64,000 nucleotides of DNA, taken from the NCBI RefSeq assembly GCF_900176535.1, contig NZ_FWXT01000001.1, positions 2,480,001-2,544,000 of the forward strand, read 5' to 3'. A model generated the notes under the pieces. That model did no database searches. It was not told where the DNA came from and saw nothing but the letters and a program-made list of their open reading frames with translations. The stretch is from Pedobacter africanus (GTDB taxonomy: Bacteria > Bacteroidota > Bacteroidia > Sphingobacteriales > Sphingobacteriaceae). A program made the translations under genes and the position numbers. Below are positions 8,362 to 17,770 of the stretch, in pieces. Every line of letters starts with the position of its first letter. Positions within the stretch are counted from its first letter, which is position 1.

Positions 8362-10167
8362 TTATGGGTTTATCCGGCTTTGATAGGCCGCCAGCAGGTA
8401 TATCAGTGATGCGGTGCCGTCCATTGTAGGCTCATTGGTACTGTAATCGCCAAAATCATCATGATAAACCACCAGGGGCGACTGAAATTCGGCATATTCA
8501 TCGGGCTGGTACAGGGTAATGCCAATCAGGTTCCTGTAAATGCTGCCGTAAACCGGTCCGTCAACCAATCCCCCGTCTAAGGGGTACTGGTGCAGATGCG
8601 TTAATGCCGAATGCGGGTCCTGCGGCGTATCTCCCCAGGCCGGCAAGCCATAAACCATGGAAGTTCCCCAGGGGTTGCAGCCAAACAGCCAGTCAAAATT
8701 TGCCTGCGCCAACTCTTCGTATTCCGCATTTCCGCTAAGCTTATGGTACAAAAAAGCCTGTATGGCAAATGATGTGGTGAGGTTATTGGAACACCAGATA
8801 AAAGGAACGCCACGATAAAAAGCATTTTGCTTTGCCTTTTCCCAAACCTTTTCCAGCCCCTCCCTGTAATGCTGCTTTGCTTTTTCCGATAGCTCCGCGT
8901 GCTGGGTTTTGGCGAGCTCGTAATGCCCGAAATTGTGAAAAGGGTACCACTGATAATGCCTTGCTGTATCTGCACCCATCCAGGGGCTTACAGGTTCTTT
9001 GTCCGCATATCCTGCGGCCTGCAGCAAATACTTTTTGGAGCCCGACCCCTGATACAGTTCGGCCGCGGCAAGTTCCATATCGTCTGTCCAGTTGTCTTCT
9101 TCATAAAAATAAGGCGCACGGTTTGGGGCGGTCTGCTGTACCCCGGGTTTCTTCAGACCAAAGGTATAGGCCGATAGGGATTTCTGTTCCAGTTTCCGGG
9201 CGTACTTTTTGTCGATGCCTTTATACAGCCTGCTACCAAGAGCAAAAGCACTGCTAAACTTTCCGGCAACAGAGGCTGTTCCTGTTGCCCTGCTCTGGTA
9301 TTTGCCCAGGCCCTGCGGCTTTCCGTTGGCAAAATAAACCGGCCGCTCCCTTCCTTTTCCGTAATCGACATCATCTTTTGTAGGTAGCCGCAGCCCTTTA
9401 TGGTCCCGGTCGTCTGCAATCTGGTTAAACAGCCAGTCTTTCCGTGGATGCATTTTTAAAAGCCATTGCAGTCCCCAGTCAGCCTCATCCAGTACATCAG
9501 CCCTCCCGTTCCCACCCTCAAGTCCGTTCGCCAGGTAATGATCGGCAAAAACTTCCGGAAAATCCCGGTATGCCGCAAGCAAATGATAAGTAGCATTTGC
9601 AGAGGTGGTGGCATATTGCAGGTAATCGGAGGCATCATGCCAGCCCCCGCTCACGTCTATATGCGTACTGTCAGGCATCGGTCCGTACATGGTGTAGCCG
9701 TCTTGCGTATGGCAGCTGTCTTTCAGGTAGGGATTGTAGCCGCTGCGCTGCTGGCGCATGTACCGCAAAGCAAAATCGGCGGCCCCTGCATAAACATCCC
9801 GGCCTATGATCAGCTCCGGCGATTCGGCCCCACCCGCCCTGATAAAATACCGGCCCGGAGTGTTAAACTCGCTAAAGTCTAACCTGCAGGCCTTTTTAAA
9901 AGGACCATAGGCACCAAAAGCACTAATTTTTTCTGTGGTATAAACTACTTTCCCGCTTTGTTTTTCCACAATCTCAAAACCGGATGGAAGCCTGTCTCCA
10001 TTCCTGGTAACCCAAACGGCCACTTTTACAGACCGGGGCTGATAGCCCAGCTGATTTATCCTGATCCAGGCCTCAGCGGCTCCGGCCCGATCAACCGCCG
10101 GATGAAAAGAAAGGGACAGCAACCCGCTCAAAAGGATACCGAGACTAAATCGTTGTATGTTATTCAT
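8362..10167 (-). CDS. Secreted glycoside hydrolase family 9 (endoglucanase-like)
   Basis: This 601-residue protein has a signal peptide (about residues 1-30), an N-terminal immunoglobulin-like CelD_N domain (WIRINQLGYQPRSVKVAVWV) and a GH9 catalytic domain. The GH9 base region is GGWHDASDYLQY, matching the family GGWxDAxD pattern, and the late acid region is YSTNEPTMDGTASLIYLL with its Glu. GH9 enzymes are inverting beta-glucanases, and some act on other beta-glucans or chito-oligosaccharides. No susC/susD pair or carbohydrate sensor is adjacent, so it is an orphan rather than part of a polysaccharide utilisation locus. It is divergent from the tetR operon. Confidence 0.9.
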   Translation of the reverse strand: MNNIQRFSLGILLSGLLSLSFHPAVDRAGAAEAWIRINQLGYQPRSVKVAVWVTRNGDRLPSGFEIVEKQSGKVVYTTEKISAFGAYGPFKKACRLDFSEFNTPGRYFIRAGGAESPELIIGRDVYAGAADFALRYMRQQRSGYNPYLKDSCHTQDGYTMYGPMPDSTHIDVSGGWHDASDYLQYATTSANATYHLLAAYRDFPEVFADHYLANGLEGGNGRADVLDEADWGLQWLLKMHPRKDWLFNQIADDRDHKGLRLPTKDDVDYGKGRERPVYFANGKPQGLGKYQSRATGTASVAGKFSSAFALGSRLYKGIDKKYARKLEQKSLSAYTFGLKKPGVQQTAPNRAPYFYEEDNWTDDMELAAAELYQGSGSKKYLLQAAGYADKEPVSPWMGADTARHYQWYPFHNFGHYELAKTQHAELSEKAKQHYREGLEKVWEKAKQNAFYRGVPFIWCSNNLTTSFAIQAFLYHKLSGNAEYEELAQANFDWLFGCNPWGTSMVYGLPAWGDTPQDPHSALTHLHQYPLDGGLVDGPVYGSIYRNLIGITLYQPDEYAEFQSPLVVYHDDFGDYSTNEPTMDGTASLIYLLAAYQSRINP

Positions 10168-10270
10168 AAAGAAATGGTTATCATAGATAAATAGAATGGT
10201 TTAGGAAACCTAAAAATAACAAACACTTGTCAGTTTTTGGTCAATTATTTTAGACAAAGCAGCAAAACTT

Positions 10271-10298
10271 AAAATTAATCAATCGATTGATTAATTTT
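10271..10298. promoter_or_regulatory. 28-bp perfect palindrome, probable TetR operator
   Basis: A perfect 28-bp palindrome with core ATCAATCGATTGAT is centred between 10284 and 10285. It overlaps the tetR -7 element and ends 17 bases before the tetR ATG. The position and symmetry are those expected of an autoregulatory operator bound by the TetR dimer. The divergent GH9 gene starts about 100 bases away and might be affected too. Confidence 0.7.
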
Positions 10299-10299
10299 G
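10292..10299 (+). promoter_or_regulatory. -7 element for the tetR-efflux operon
   Basis: TAATTTTG matches TAnnTTTG and overlaps the right half of the 28-bp palindrome, so repressor binding would block this promoter. The tetR start codon follows after 16 bases. Confidence 0.55.
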
Positions 10300-10315
10300 T
10301 GGCTTCAAATTTCAA

Positions 10316-10942
10316 ATGGAAAAAACAGACAAGAAAGCCAGTATCCTGGAGGCGGCAGAGAAACTCTTCGCCGAACTCGGTTACGAGGCCACTTCTACAC
10401 GGAACATTGCCAAAGAAGCCGGTGCAAATATGGCCATGATCAATTATTATTTTGGCTCCAAAGAAGGTGTGTTCATGGAAATCATGAGCAAAAGGATCGT
10501 CGATTTTAATACTCAGCTGATGAGCATTGACCAGGACAAACTCTCCGGGATGGAGAAACTCGTCAAAGTAATCGAAGGGTATGCCGCAAGGGTACTTTGT
10601 AACCATAGCCTGCATAAAATGATGCACAGGGAATTGTCCATGCCCCACCGGCCAGAGATGTTCTTTAAAATAAAGAACGCAATGGCCGAAAACCTGGTGG
10701 TCATCGAAAAGATCATCAACACCGGCATTGCCGATGGCAGTTTCAGACAGGTAGATGTAAGGATGCTGATTGCAACCCTAATGGGCACCATCAGCAATGT
10801 GGCCGTATCTCCTTCTAAAATTACTTATGGTACTACGCTTGATATCAATAACGACGAAGACCGGGAAATCATCACCGCAAGGCTGATTGCCCATTTAAAA
10901 GACCTCCTCATTACGTTTCTAACACCAAAAAAAGATGCATAA
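10316..10942 (+). CDS. TetR-family transcription repressor
   Basis: The 208-residue protein has the TetR N-terminal helix-turn-helix (ILEAAEKLFAELGYEATSTR, then AGANMAMINYYFGSKEGVF) and a C-terminal ligand/dimer domain. It leads an operon with tolC-, hlyD- and MFS-type genes, and its stop overlaps the tolC-like start by 8 bases. It is therefore expected to repress the pump operon and release DNA on binding a pump substrate. The 28-bp palindrome upstream is its likely operator. The inducing ligand is unknown. Confidence 0.92.
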   Translation: MEKTDKKASILEAAEKLFAELGYEATSTRNIAKEAGANMAMINYYFGSKEGVFMEIMSKRIVDFNTQLMSIDQDKLSGMEKLVKVIEGYAARVLCNHSLHKMMHRELSMPHRPEMFFKIKNAMAENLVVIEKIINTGIADGSFRQVDVRMLIATLMGTISNVAVSPSKITYGTTLDINNDEDREIITARLIAHLKDLLITFLTPKKDA

Positions 10943-12248
10943 ATCAATTAAATTATGTTTTTTGACCTTGATGCTGCCAGGCTTTATGTACGCCCAGGAC
11001 ATCAAAAAGCTGAGCCTGCCTGAAGCCATTGCGCTGGGCATAGCCAACAGCAAAAACTTAAAGCTTTCACAAAATAAAATAGACCAGGCTCTTGCACAGC
11101 TAAGTATGGTTAAAGATAATGCTTTGCCCACAGCAAAAGCATCTTTCCTGTACAACCATGCAGAAATCCCAACCAACACACTGAGCATTGGCGGCGGCAA
11201 CCCCATCCACCTGCCTAAACGGGCAGATGCTTTTGTAGGCACCGCAGCCGTAGAAGAACTGGTTTACGGAGGCGGAAAATTAAAGTATGCCGAAGAATCT
11301 ACACGTCTGCTAAGCGATGTGGCCCGCCTGGATGCCGACAAGAACAAAGAGGAAGTAAGCTATGCGGTAATCAATACCTATTACGCCCTCTATAAAGTGA
11401 TGCAAAGCAAAAGCGTAATTGCCCAGAACCTGGAGTCTATTGCCGGCCAGCTCAAACAGTCCCAGCGTTTCTTTGAACAGGGCATCGTCACCAAAAATGA
11501 TGTCCTGAGGTTCCAGTTGCAGCAGGCCAATGTTTCCCTTACCGGCATGGAGGCTGAAAACAACAGGAGGATCATCAACTATAACCTGGATATCCTGCTG
11601 GGCCTTGACGAAAAAACGCAGATCGAGATTACCGAACCGGATGCTGCAATGAAGCCTATTGCCCCTTTGAGCGACTACCTGCAGCTGGCACTGGCCGAAA
11701 GGCAGGAACTGCGTCAGCTGGATCTTCAGAACAAGGTGGCAGACATCAACATCAAATCGGTTAAGGCCAATACCCTGCCAACTGTAGGTGTAGGCGCCAA
11801 CCTATACTACATCAACCCGAGCGGCAAGTTTATCCCGCCTGCCGACCAGTACATCATGCCGGTAACCCTTGGGGCCAATATTTCCTGGAACATCGGCAAT
11901 TTGTGGACCAACAAACACAAAATAAGTGATGCCCGCATACAGCAAAAAGAAGTCGGCATCCAAAAAGATATCCTTTCCGATCAGGTGAAAACCGAGATCA
12001 ATAAGAATTACCAGAACTACCAGCTGGCGCTCGATAAGATTAAGGTATTGGAAACCTCGATTGCCCAGGCAACAGAGAACGACAAGCTCCTGGCTTCAAA
12101 ATACAAAAACAATGTGGCTTCGGCAATAGACAGAATAGACGCCGAAACCCTGCTTTACCAGGCCAAAATTAACCTGGAGCTGGCCAAGGCGGATGCAGGA
12201 CTGGCCTATTATACCTTACTGAAATCTACCGGAAAAATTTCTCAATAA
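10935..12248 (+). CDS. TolC-like outer membrane efflux protein
   Basis: This 437-residue protein has a signal peptide (cleavage probably after MYAQ at residue 17) and two outer-membrane-efflux repeats rich in long helices. The first runs from SLPEAIALGIANSKNLKLSQNKI and the second from LQLALAERQELRQLDLQNKV. It would form the trimeric outer membrane channel of a tripartite pump with the next two genes. Its ATG overlaps the tetR stop, and 20 bases separate it from the adaptor gene, which supports one transcript. Confidence 0.92.
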   Translation: MHKSIKLCFLTLMLPGFMYAQDIKKLSLPEAIALGIANSKNLKLSQNKIDQALAQLSMVKDNALPTAKASFLYNHAEIPTNTLSIGGGNPIHLPKRADAFVGTAAVEELVYGGGKLKYAEESTRLLSDVARLDADKNKEEVSYAVINTYYALYKVMQSKSVIAQNLESIAGQLKQSQRFFEQGIVTKNDVLRFQLQQANVSLTGMEAENNRRIINYNLDILLGLDEKTQIEITEPDAAMKPIAPLSDYLQLALAERQELRQLDLQNKVADINIKSVKANTLPTVGVGANLYYINPSGKFIPPADQYIMPVTLGANISWNIGNLWTNKHKISDARIQQKEVGIQKDILSDQVKTEINKNYQNYQLALDKIKVLETSIAQATENDKLLASKYKNNVASAIDRIDAETLLYQAKINLELAKADAGLAYYTLLKSTGKISQ

Positions 12249-12268
12249 ACACCAAAACAAATCAGGCA

Positions 12269-13312
12269 ATGACAACTGAAAAGAAAAAAAAGAATAAAGT
12301 TATACCCATTATACTGGGCGTATTGATCCTGTTAGGCGCCATATTCGGCACTAAAGAGTACATCTATTACAGCAAACACGTAGACACCGATGATGCACAG
12401 GTTGATGGCGACATCAGCCCTGTTGTTGCCCGTGTAGGCGGATATGTACAGGAAATTAAATTTGAAGAGAACACCCGCGTGCAGGAAGGTGATGTGCTGG
12501 TGAAGCTGGACGACAGCGACTATAAAGTTAAGCTGGAACAGGCATTGGCCGGTCAGAAAGGTGCAAGTGCAGGTGTTGGGGTTTCCCAATCCCAGATCGC
12601 GGCCACAGCGGCCAATACCAGTACTGCTAAAGCCAATATAGAAGCAGCAAAAGTAAAACTGACCCTGGCGCAAAAAGATTATGAGCGTTATGCCAACCTG
12701 GTTAAAGACGGCTCTGTAACCCAGCAGGCTTTCGATCAGGCCAAAGCCCAGAAAGAATCTGCACAGGCTGCATTCAACGCCGCTACAGATCAGTACAATG
12801 CCGCGGTAAAACAGGTAGGTACTACCCAGTCGCAATTGACGGTAAGCAATACCGGGGTAACCCAGCGCCAGGCCGATGTAGACTTTGCACGCCTGCAATT
12901 GTCTTATACCGAAATCAAGGCCCCGGCTACAGGAATTGTCTCTAAAAAGAATGTGCAGAAAGGCCAACTGGTACAAGCCGGACAATCGCTCTTCTCCATC
13001 GTAAATGACAACAGCATTTACATTACAGCAAACTTTAAGGAAACCCAGCTGGAAGACATCAAAACCGGCTTAAAAGTAAAAATTGATGTAGATGCCTATC
13101 CCAATGAAGAGGTAACCGGAGAGGTTTACAATTTCGCCCCGATTACCGGGGCAAAAGGCTCCCTGCTGCCGCCAGACAATGCAACAGGGAACTTTGTAAA
13201 AGTAGTACAACGTGTGCCTGTAAAAATAAAGATCACCAAAGCCTCAGCCGCTGTTCTTGCCAAACTCCGCCCGGGAATGAGTGTAAAAGTTTCAGTTTCT
13301 ATAAAAGACTAA
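12269..13312 (+). CDS. HlyD/EmrA-family periplasmic adaptor subunit
   Basis: The 347-residue adaptor has one N-terminal membrane helix (VIPIILGVLILLGAIFGT), the EmrA-type opening DTDDAQVDGDISPVVARVGG, a biotinyl-lipoyl-like domain, a long alanine/glutamine-rich coiled hairpin (about residues 90-205) and a beta-barrel domain. It bridges the MFS pump in the inner membrane to the TolC-like channel. It lies between those two genes, only 3 bases from the MFS start. Confidence 0.94.
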   Translation: MTTEKKKKNKVIPIILGVLILLGAIFGTKEYIYYSKHVDTDDAQVDGDISPVVARVGGYVQEIKFEENTRVQEGDVLVKLDDSDYKVKLEQALAGQKGASAGVGVSQSQIAATAANTSTAKANIEAAKVKLTLAQKDYERYANLVKDGSVTQQAFDQAKAQKESAQAAFNAATDQYNAAVKQVGTTQSQLTVSNTGVTQRQADVDFARLQLSYTEIKAPATGIVSKKNVQKGQLVQAGQSLFSIVNDNSIYITANFKETQLEDIKTGLKVKIDVDAYPNEEVTGEVYNFAPITGAKGSLLPPDNATGNFVKVVQRVPVKIKITKASAAVLAKLRPGMSVKVSVSIKD

Positions 13313-13315
13313 AAA

Positions 13316-14863
13316 ATGGCCGAAAAAGGTTTAAAAAAGTGGATCATCACCTTTACAGTGATCACAGCCTCCCTGCTGGAGCTGATTGATACGACTATTG
13401 TAAACGTAGCCATACCACAGATACAGGGTAACCTGGGTGCAACACTGGAAGATGTGGCCTGGTTATCTACAGGCTATGCCGTTGCCAATGTAATCGTCCT
13501 TCCCATGTCAGGCTGGCTGGGCAGCCGCTTCGGACGGAAAAATTACTTCCTCTTTTCCATCGTCCTGTTTACCATCGCGTCCTTCCTCTGCGGAAATGCG
13601 ACCAATCTGGAAGAGCTCATTGCCTTCCGTATTTTACAGGGTCTTGCAGGCGGGGGCTTGATCTCTACTGCCCAGGCCATCCTGATCGAAACCTGGCCCC
13701 GGGAAGATGTGGGCATCGCCACGGCTTTGTTCGGACTTGGCGCTGTAGTAGGCCCAACCGTAGGCCCCACAATAGGCGGCTACCTTCTCGAAATCAGCAC
13801 CTGGCCGCTCATATTTTATGTGAATATACCCGTCGGCATCCTTGCTGCCTACTGTACCTATATGTTTGTCCGCGAAACCCCTAAAGACGGAAAAGGCATG
13901 CCGGTCGACTGGTGGGGGATTCTTCTGCTGGCTATCGCCGTAGGCAGTTTACAGACCGTACTGGAGAAAGGCGAAAGCGAAGACTGGTTTGCCACACCAT
14001 ACATTACCGCATTGGCTGTCACGTCGGTACTTGGCCTGCTCCTGTTCATCTGGCGTGAGCTGAGCACAGACCATCCGATTGTCAACTTTAAGATCATGCG
14101 GCACCGCAGCTTTTCTGTGGGGATGTTCACTTCCTTTATCCTCGGTTTTGGCTTGTATGGCTCCGTATTCGTGTTTCCGGTATTCTGCCAGAACCTGCTG
14201 GGCTTCTCTCCGCTGCAAACCGGAGAACTCCTGTTCCCCGGAGGCCTCTGTACCATCGTTATGATGCCTTTTATTGGCATCATGCTGAAGAAAAACATCC
14301 CGGCACAGTTCATGGCCACCATCGGAATGTTCCTGTTCTTCGTGTTCTGCTACATGCTCAGTAAGTCTACCCTGCAATCGGGCACCAACGACTTTTTCCT
14401 GCCGCTGATGATCAGGGGTGTGGGCATGGCGCTGCTGTTCGTACCTTTAACCACCTTAGCCATCCAGGACCTGAAAGGCCCGGAAATAGGCCAGGGATCG
14501 GGCCTCAACAACATGATGAGGCAGCTGGGCGGATCTTTCGGGATTGCCGCATTAACTACACTGATCCATGTGCGCCAGGGCTTCCATCGCAGCAACCTGC
14601 TGGTCAACATCAATGAATACAATCCTGCATTTACCGAAAGGTTCAATGCTTTTATCAAGAGTTTTATGGCCAAGGGCTATTCCTACCTGGATGCCAAAAT
14701 GCTGGCTGCAAAAGCCATAGAGGGTACAGTAACCAAGCAATCGCTACTGCTCACCTACAGCGACGCCTATTGGGTGGCCGGACTGATCCTGCTCTGCTCA
14801 ATCCCCTTGTTGTACCTGCAAAAGTTTAAAAAGAACGTTGCCGTTCCTGCAGATCTGCATTGA
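13316..14863 (+). CDS. EmrB/QacA-type MFS drug transporter (DHA2)
   Basis: The 515-residue protein has about 14 membrane segments and DHA2 signatures. The first helix carries ELIDTTIVNVAIPQIQGNLG, motif A is GWLGSRFGRKNYF, and motif C is GLGAVVGPTVGPTIGG. It is the proton-driven inner membrane pump of the tripartite EmrAB-TolC-like system encoded here under TetR control. Substrates are likely hydrophobic or amphiphilic toxicants. A strong hairpin terminator follows directly after the stop, closing the operon. Confidence 0.94.
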   Translation: MAEKGLKKWIITFTVITASLLELIDTTIVNVAIPQIQGNLGATLEDVAWLSTGYAVANVIVLPMSGWLGSRFGRKNYFLFSIVLFTIASFLCGNATNLEELIAFRILQGLAGGGLISTAQAILIETWPREDVGIATALFGLGAVVGPTVGPTIGGYLLEISTWPLIFYVNIPVGILAAYCTYMFVRETPKDGKGMPVDWWGILLLAIAVGSLQTVLEKGESEDWFATPYITALAVTSVLGLLLFIWRELSTDHPIVNFKIMRHRSFSVGMFTSFILGFGLYGSVFVFPVFCQNLLGFSPLQTGELLFPGGLCTIVMMPFIGIMLKKNIPAQFMATIGMFLFFVFCYMLSKSTLQSGTNDFFLPLMIRGVGMALLFVPLTTLAIQDLKGPEIGQGSGLNNMMRQLGGSFGIAALTTLIHVRQGFHRSNLLVNINEYNPAFTERFNAFIKSFMAKGYSYLDAKMLAAKAIEGTVTKQSLLLTYSDAYWVAGLILLCSIPLLYLQKFKKNVAVPADLH

Positions 14864-14901
14864 AAAAAAGCAGCCGCTGGAAAATTCCAGCGGCTGCTTT
14901 T
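14864..14901 (+). terminator. Rho-independent terminator of the efflux operon
   Basis: A 12-13-bp stem (AGCAGCCGCTGGAA paired with TTCCAGCGGCTGCT) with a tiny loop is followed by TTTT directly after the MFS stop codon. Confidence 0.88.
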
Positions 14902-15099
14902 ACCCCAAAAAAATAACAATTACCGTACAACCTGCGCTACAGCGGCACAGGCCATACATACCTTTAAAAGATTTTTTGAATCTCTATAATTCTAAGTTAA
15001 AAAAATCCGGCGGAAAAATCAAAATAATTTTATCCACCGTTTAAGTCGTTTTTTCAATCATTTTTGCTACTTTAAGCGCGAATTTTTTTCCACCAGATT

Positions 15100-17688
15100 A
15101 TGATGCAGAAACTACGCGCAAAAGGGCAGAGGGAATCTACGTTTAACAACGAAGTTGTATCCCGGTTCGAACTCTACAACAGCCTTTTTCTTACCCTTCC
15201 GTTCTACAAAATTAAAGACACAGGTACTTTGCTGCCCCTTTTTATCAAATACTGCGAGGATGGCGTAAACAACCATGAAACCCCGGCAGCTATTATCGAT
15301 GCTTTTTTTAAGAAGTACACCCAAACCCAGGCCAGCAAGGATATTATCGACCTGCTGTTCCGTTTTATCCAGTACATAGAACGCCAGGTGGTATTGTTCG
15401 ATGCCGTAGAAGATGCTTCTTTCAATAAGCTGAATGCTTCTGATGAACACAATGCCTTGCTGTCTTACCTCAAAAAAGGAATAGACAACAAAGCGCTGAA
15501 CGACAAGATCGAAAAACTCATCGATGAGTTTTCCCTGCGCCTGGTGTTAACGGCACATCCTACCCAGTTTTACCCGGGTAGCGTGCTTTCCATCATTACC
15601 GACCTGACCACAGCCATTAAGACCAACGATATATCCAGCATTAACCTGCTGCTCCAGCAGCTAGGCAAAACCCCTTTCTTCAATAAAAAATCGCCAACCC
15701 CGGTTGACGAAGCGCTGAGCCTGGCCTGGTACCTGGAAAATGTATTTTACTTTGCCGCCGCCAATATCCAATCGGAAGTAGACAAAAGCCTGAACGACTA
15801 CAACCTGGAATCCAAAAAGATCATAGAACTGGGCTTCTGGCCCGGGGGCGACAGGGACGGTAATCCTAACGTTCATGCCGATTCCACCATACAGGTATCC
15901 AAAATGCTCCGGCAGATCCTCTTCCGCTGCTATTACCGCGACTTCAGGAACCTGAAACGCAGGATTACTTTCAGGGGCGTGGAAGAGCCTATTGCTATTG
16001 TACAGGATGTGCTGTACAAAAACGCATTCGACCCCAATATCGAAATGGAAAACATTTCCAGCTTCCTGATCGAGAACCTGAACAGGATCAGGACCACGCT
16101 GATGGACGATCATGACGGCCTGTTTGCAGACCTGGCATCCGACCTGATCCGAAAAGTAGAGCTTTATGGCTGCCACTTCGCCTCTCTCGACATCCGTCAG
16201 GATAGCCGGGTGTTGAGGAATGTACATGCCTTCTGCCGTCAGAGCAAACCCATCATCTCCCTCTTCCCTGAAAATTACGACAGCCTCAGCGAAGCAGAAA
16301 AGATCAAAGCACTTTCCTTCAAAAGCGCTAAACTCAACTATACTGAAAATGCAGATTCCCTGGTTAAAGACACCCTGCAAACCATTGCCGAGATCAAACA
16401 GATTCAGGAGAGCAATGGTGAACTGGCCTGTCACCGTTTCATCATCAGCAATTGCCAGCAGGCCAGTGACATCCTGCAGTTGATGGAGCTTTTCCTCTGG
16501 AATGGCTGGGAAGAAAGCAACCTGCCGATAGATTTCGTTCCCTTGTTTGAAACCGTGCATGACCTTGCTGATGCCGCTGAAATTATGGAAACCCTGTATG
16601 CCCACCCTTTTTACAAGGCCCACCTCAAAAGAAGGGGCAACAAACAGCACATCATGCTGGGCTTCTCCGACAGTACCAAGGATGGCGGCTATTTGATGGC
16701 CAACTGGTCTATCTTCAATGCCAAGGTATCCCTGACTGAAACCGCAAACAAACACAACATACAGTTGGCCTTTTTCGACGGCCGTGGTGGCCCCCCTTCC
16801 AGAGGCGGCGGTAAAACACATCGTTTCTATGCCTCTATGGGTAAAGAAATTGCCAATAAAAATATCCAGCTTACCATACAAGGACAAACCATCAGCTCCC
16901 AGTATGGCTCTATTGACAGTGCCGAATTCAACATCGAGCAGCTGATCAATGCGGGCATGTCGGCCGGAATTAAAGAAACACACAACATCCTGCTCGACCC
17001 GCTGCACAAAGACCTGCTGGATGTGATGGCTAAAGAAAGCTACGATTCTTTTGTCGCCCTGCGCCAGCACCCCTTATTTTTAAGCTACCTGGAGAAATTC
17101 TCACCGCTCACGCTTCTGTCCAAGATCACCATCAGCAGCAGGCCGGTAAAACGCAATGCCGGAGGTGCACTAAAACTGGAGGACCTGCGGGCCATCAGCT
17201 TTGTAACCGCATGGAGCCAGCTGAAACAGAACATTCCGGGCTTTTATGGCATGGGCACAGCCCTGAAAAACCAGGAAAAGCTGGGCAACTGGGACAAAGT
17301 GGTCAAAACCTATCAGGAGTCGGGTTATTTCAAAACCATTATCGACAACTGCATGATGTCTATGAGCAAATCTGATTTCTCCATTACCGCACACTTTGCC
17401 AACGACAAAGAATATGGCGCATTCTGGAAAACGCTGCACGACGAATTTGAGCTCTCTAAAAGCATGCTGCTAAAGCTTTCGGGCCACAGCACCCTGATGG
17501 AGAATTACCCGGTAGAGAAGAGCTCTATTGCCGTGAGAGAGAAAATTGTACTGCCGCTGGTACTTATCCAGCATTTTGCCCTGGAGCAGCTGCAAACAGC
17601 ACTCAGCGAGGAGGAACAGCAATCTTACGAGAAACTGGCCATCAGAACGGTATATGGCATCGTCAATGCCGGCCGTAACCTGGCTTAA
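15100..17688 (+). CDS. ppc: Phosphoenolpyruvate carboxylase
   Basis: This 862-residue enzyme converts phosphoenolpyruvate and bicarbonate to oxaloacetate. Key motifs are present: LVLTAHPTQ (catalytic His), FWPGGDRDGNPNV, MLGFSDSTKDGGYL and FFDGRGGPPSRGGG (phosphate-binding loop). The protein ends NAGRNLA rather than with the QNTG tetrapeptide of most PEPCs; that C-terminus lies at the active site, so the variation may matter. ATG 15100 and ATG 15103 are adjacent alternatives. It is monocistronic, bounded by terminators on both sides. Confidence 0.96.
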   Translation: MMQKLRAKGQRESTFNNEVVSRFELYNSLFLTLPFYKIKDTGTLLPLFIKYCEDGVNNHETPAAIIDAFFKKYTQTQASKDIIDLLFRFIQYIERQVVLFDAVEDASFNKLNASDEHNALLSYLKKGIDNKALNDKIEKLIDEFSLRLVLTAHPTQFYPGSVLSIITDLTTAIKTNDISSINLLLQQLGKTPFFNKKSPTPVDEALSLAWYLENVFYFAAANIQSEVDKSLNDYNLESKKIIELGFWPGGDRDGNPNVHADSTIQVSKMLRQILFRCYYRDFRNLKRRITFRGVEEPIAIVQDVLYKNAFDPNIEMENISSFLIENLNRIRTTLMDDHDGLFADLASDLIRKVELYGCHFASLDIRQDSRVLRNVHAFCRQSKPIISLFPENYDSLSEAEKIKALSFKSAKLNYTENADSLVKDTLQTIAEIKQIQESNGELACHRFIISNCQQASDILQLMELFLWNGWEESNLPIDFVPLFETVHDLADAAEIMETLYAHPFYKAHLKRRGNKQHIMLGFSDSTKDGGYLMANWSIFNAKVSLTETANKHNIQLAFFDGRGGPPSRGGGKTHRFYASMGKEIANKNIQLTIQGQTISSQYGSIDSAEFNIEQLINAGMSAGIKETHNILLDPLHKDLLDVMAKESYDSFVALRQHPLFLSYLEKFSPLTLLSKITISSRPVKRNAGGALKLEDLRAISFVTAWSQLKQNIPGFYGMGTALKNQEKLGNWDKVVKTYQESGYFKTIIDNCMMSMSKSDFSITAHFANDKEYGAFWKTLHDEFELSKSMLLKLSGHSTLMENYPVEKSSIAVREKIVLPLVLIQHFALEQLQTALSEEEQQSYEKLAIRTVYGIVNAGRNLA

Positions 17689-17718
17689 AGGAACCCGGCA
17701 CAGGCCGGAACAGTCATA

Positions 17719-17752
17719 AAAAATGGCGGCCTCTTTCGGGGCCGCCATTTTT
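17719..17752. terminator. Bidirectional hairpin terminator between ppc and the DUF6952 gene
   Basis: AAAAATGGCGGCC pairs with GGCCGCCATTTTT around an 8-base loop. A-rich and T-rich arms flank the GC core on both strands, so it can end both ppc and the converging redox operon. Confidence 0.85.
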
Positions 17753-17770
17753 CTAACTTCAAGAGCTCAA

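Noticed and set aside
10200..10214. TTTAGG-AAA-CCTAAA inverted repeat upstream of the GH9 gene.
   Set aside because: Short 6-bp arms in an AT-rich gap; no supporting promoter geometry.
15661..17070. 469-codon minus-strand open frame.
   Set aside because: It is antisense to the conserved core of ppc, has biased composition from the codon pattern of ppc, and shows no protein family.
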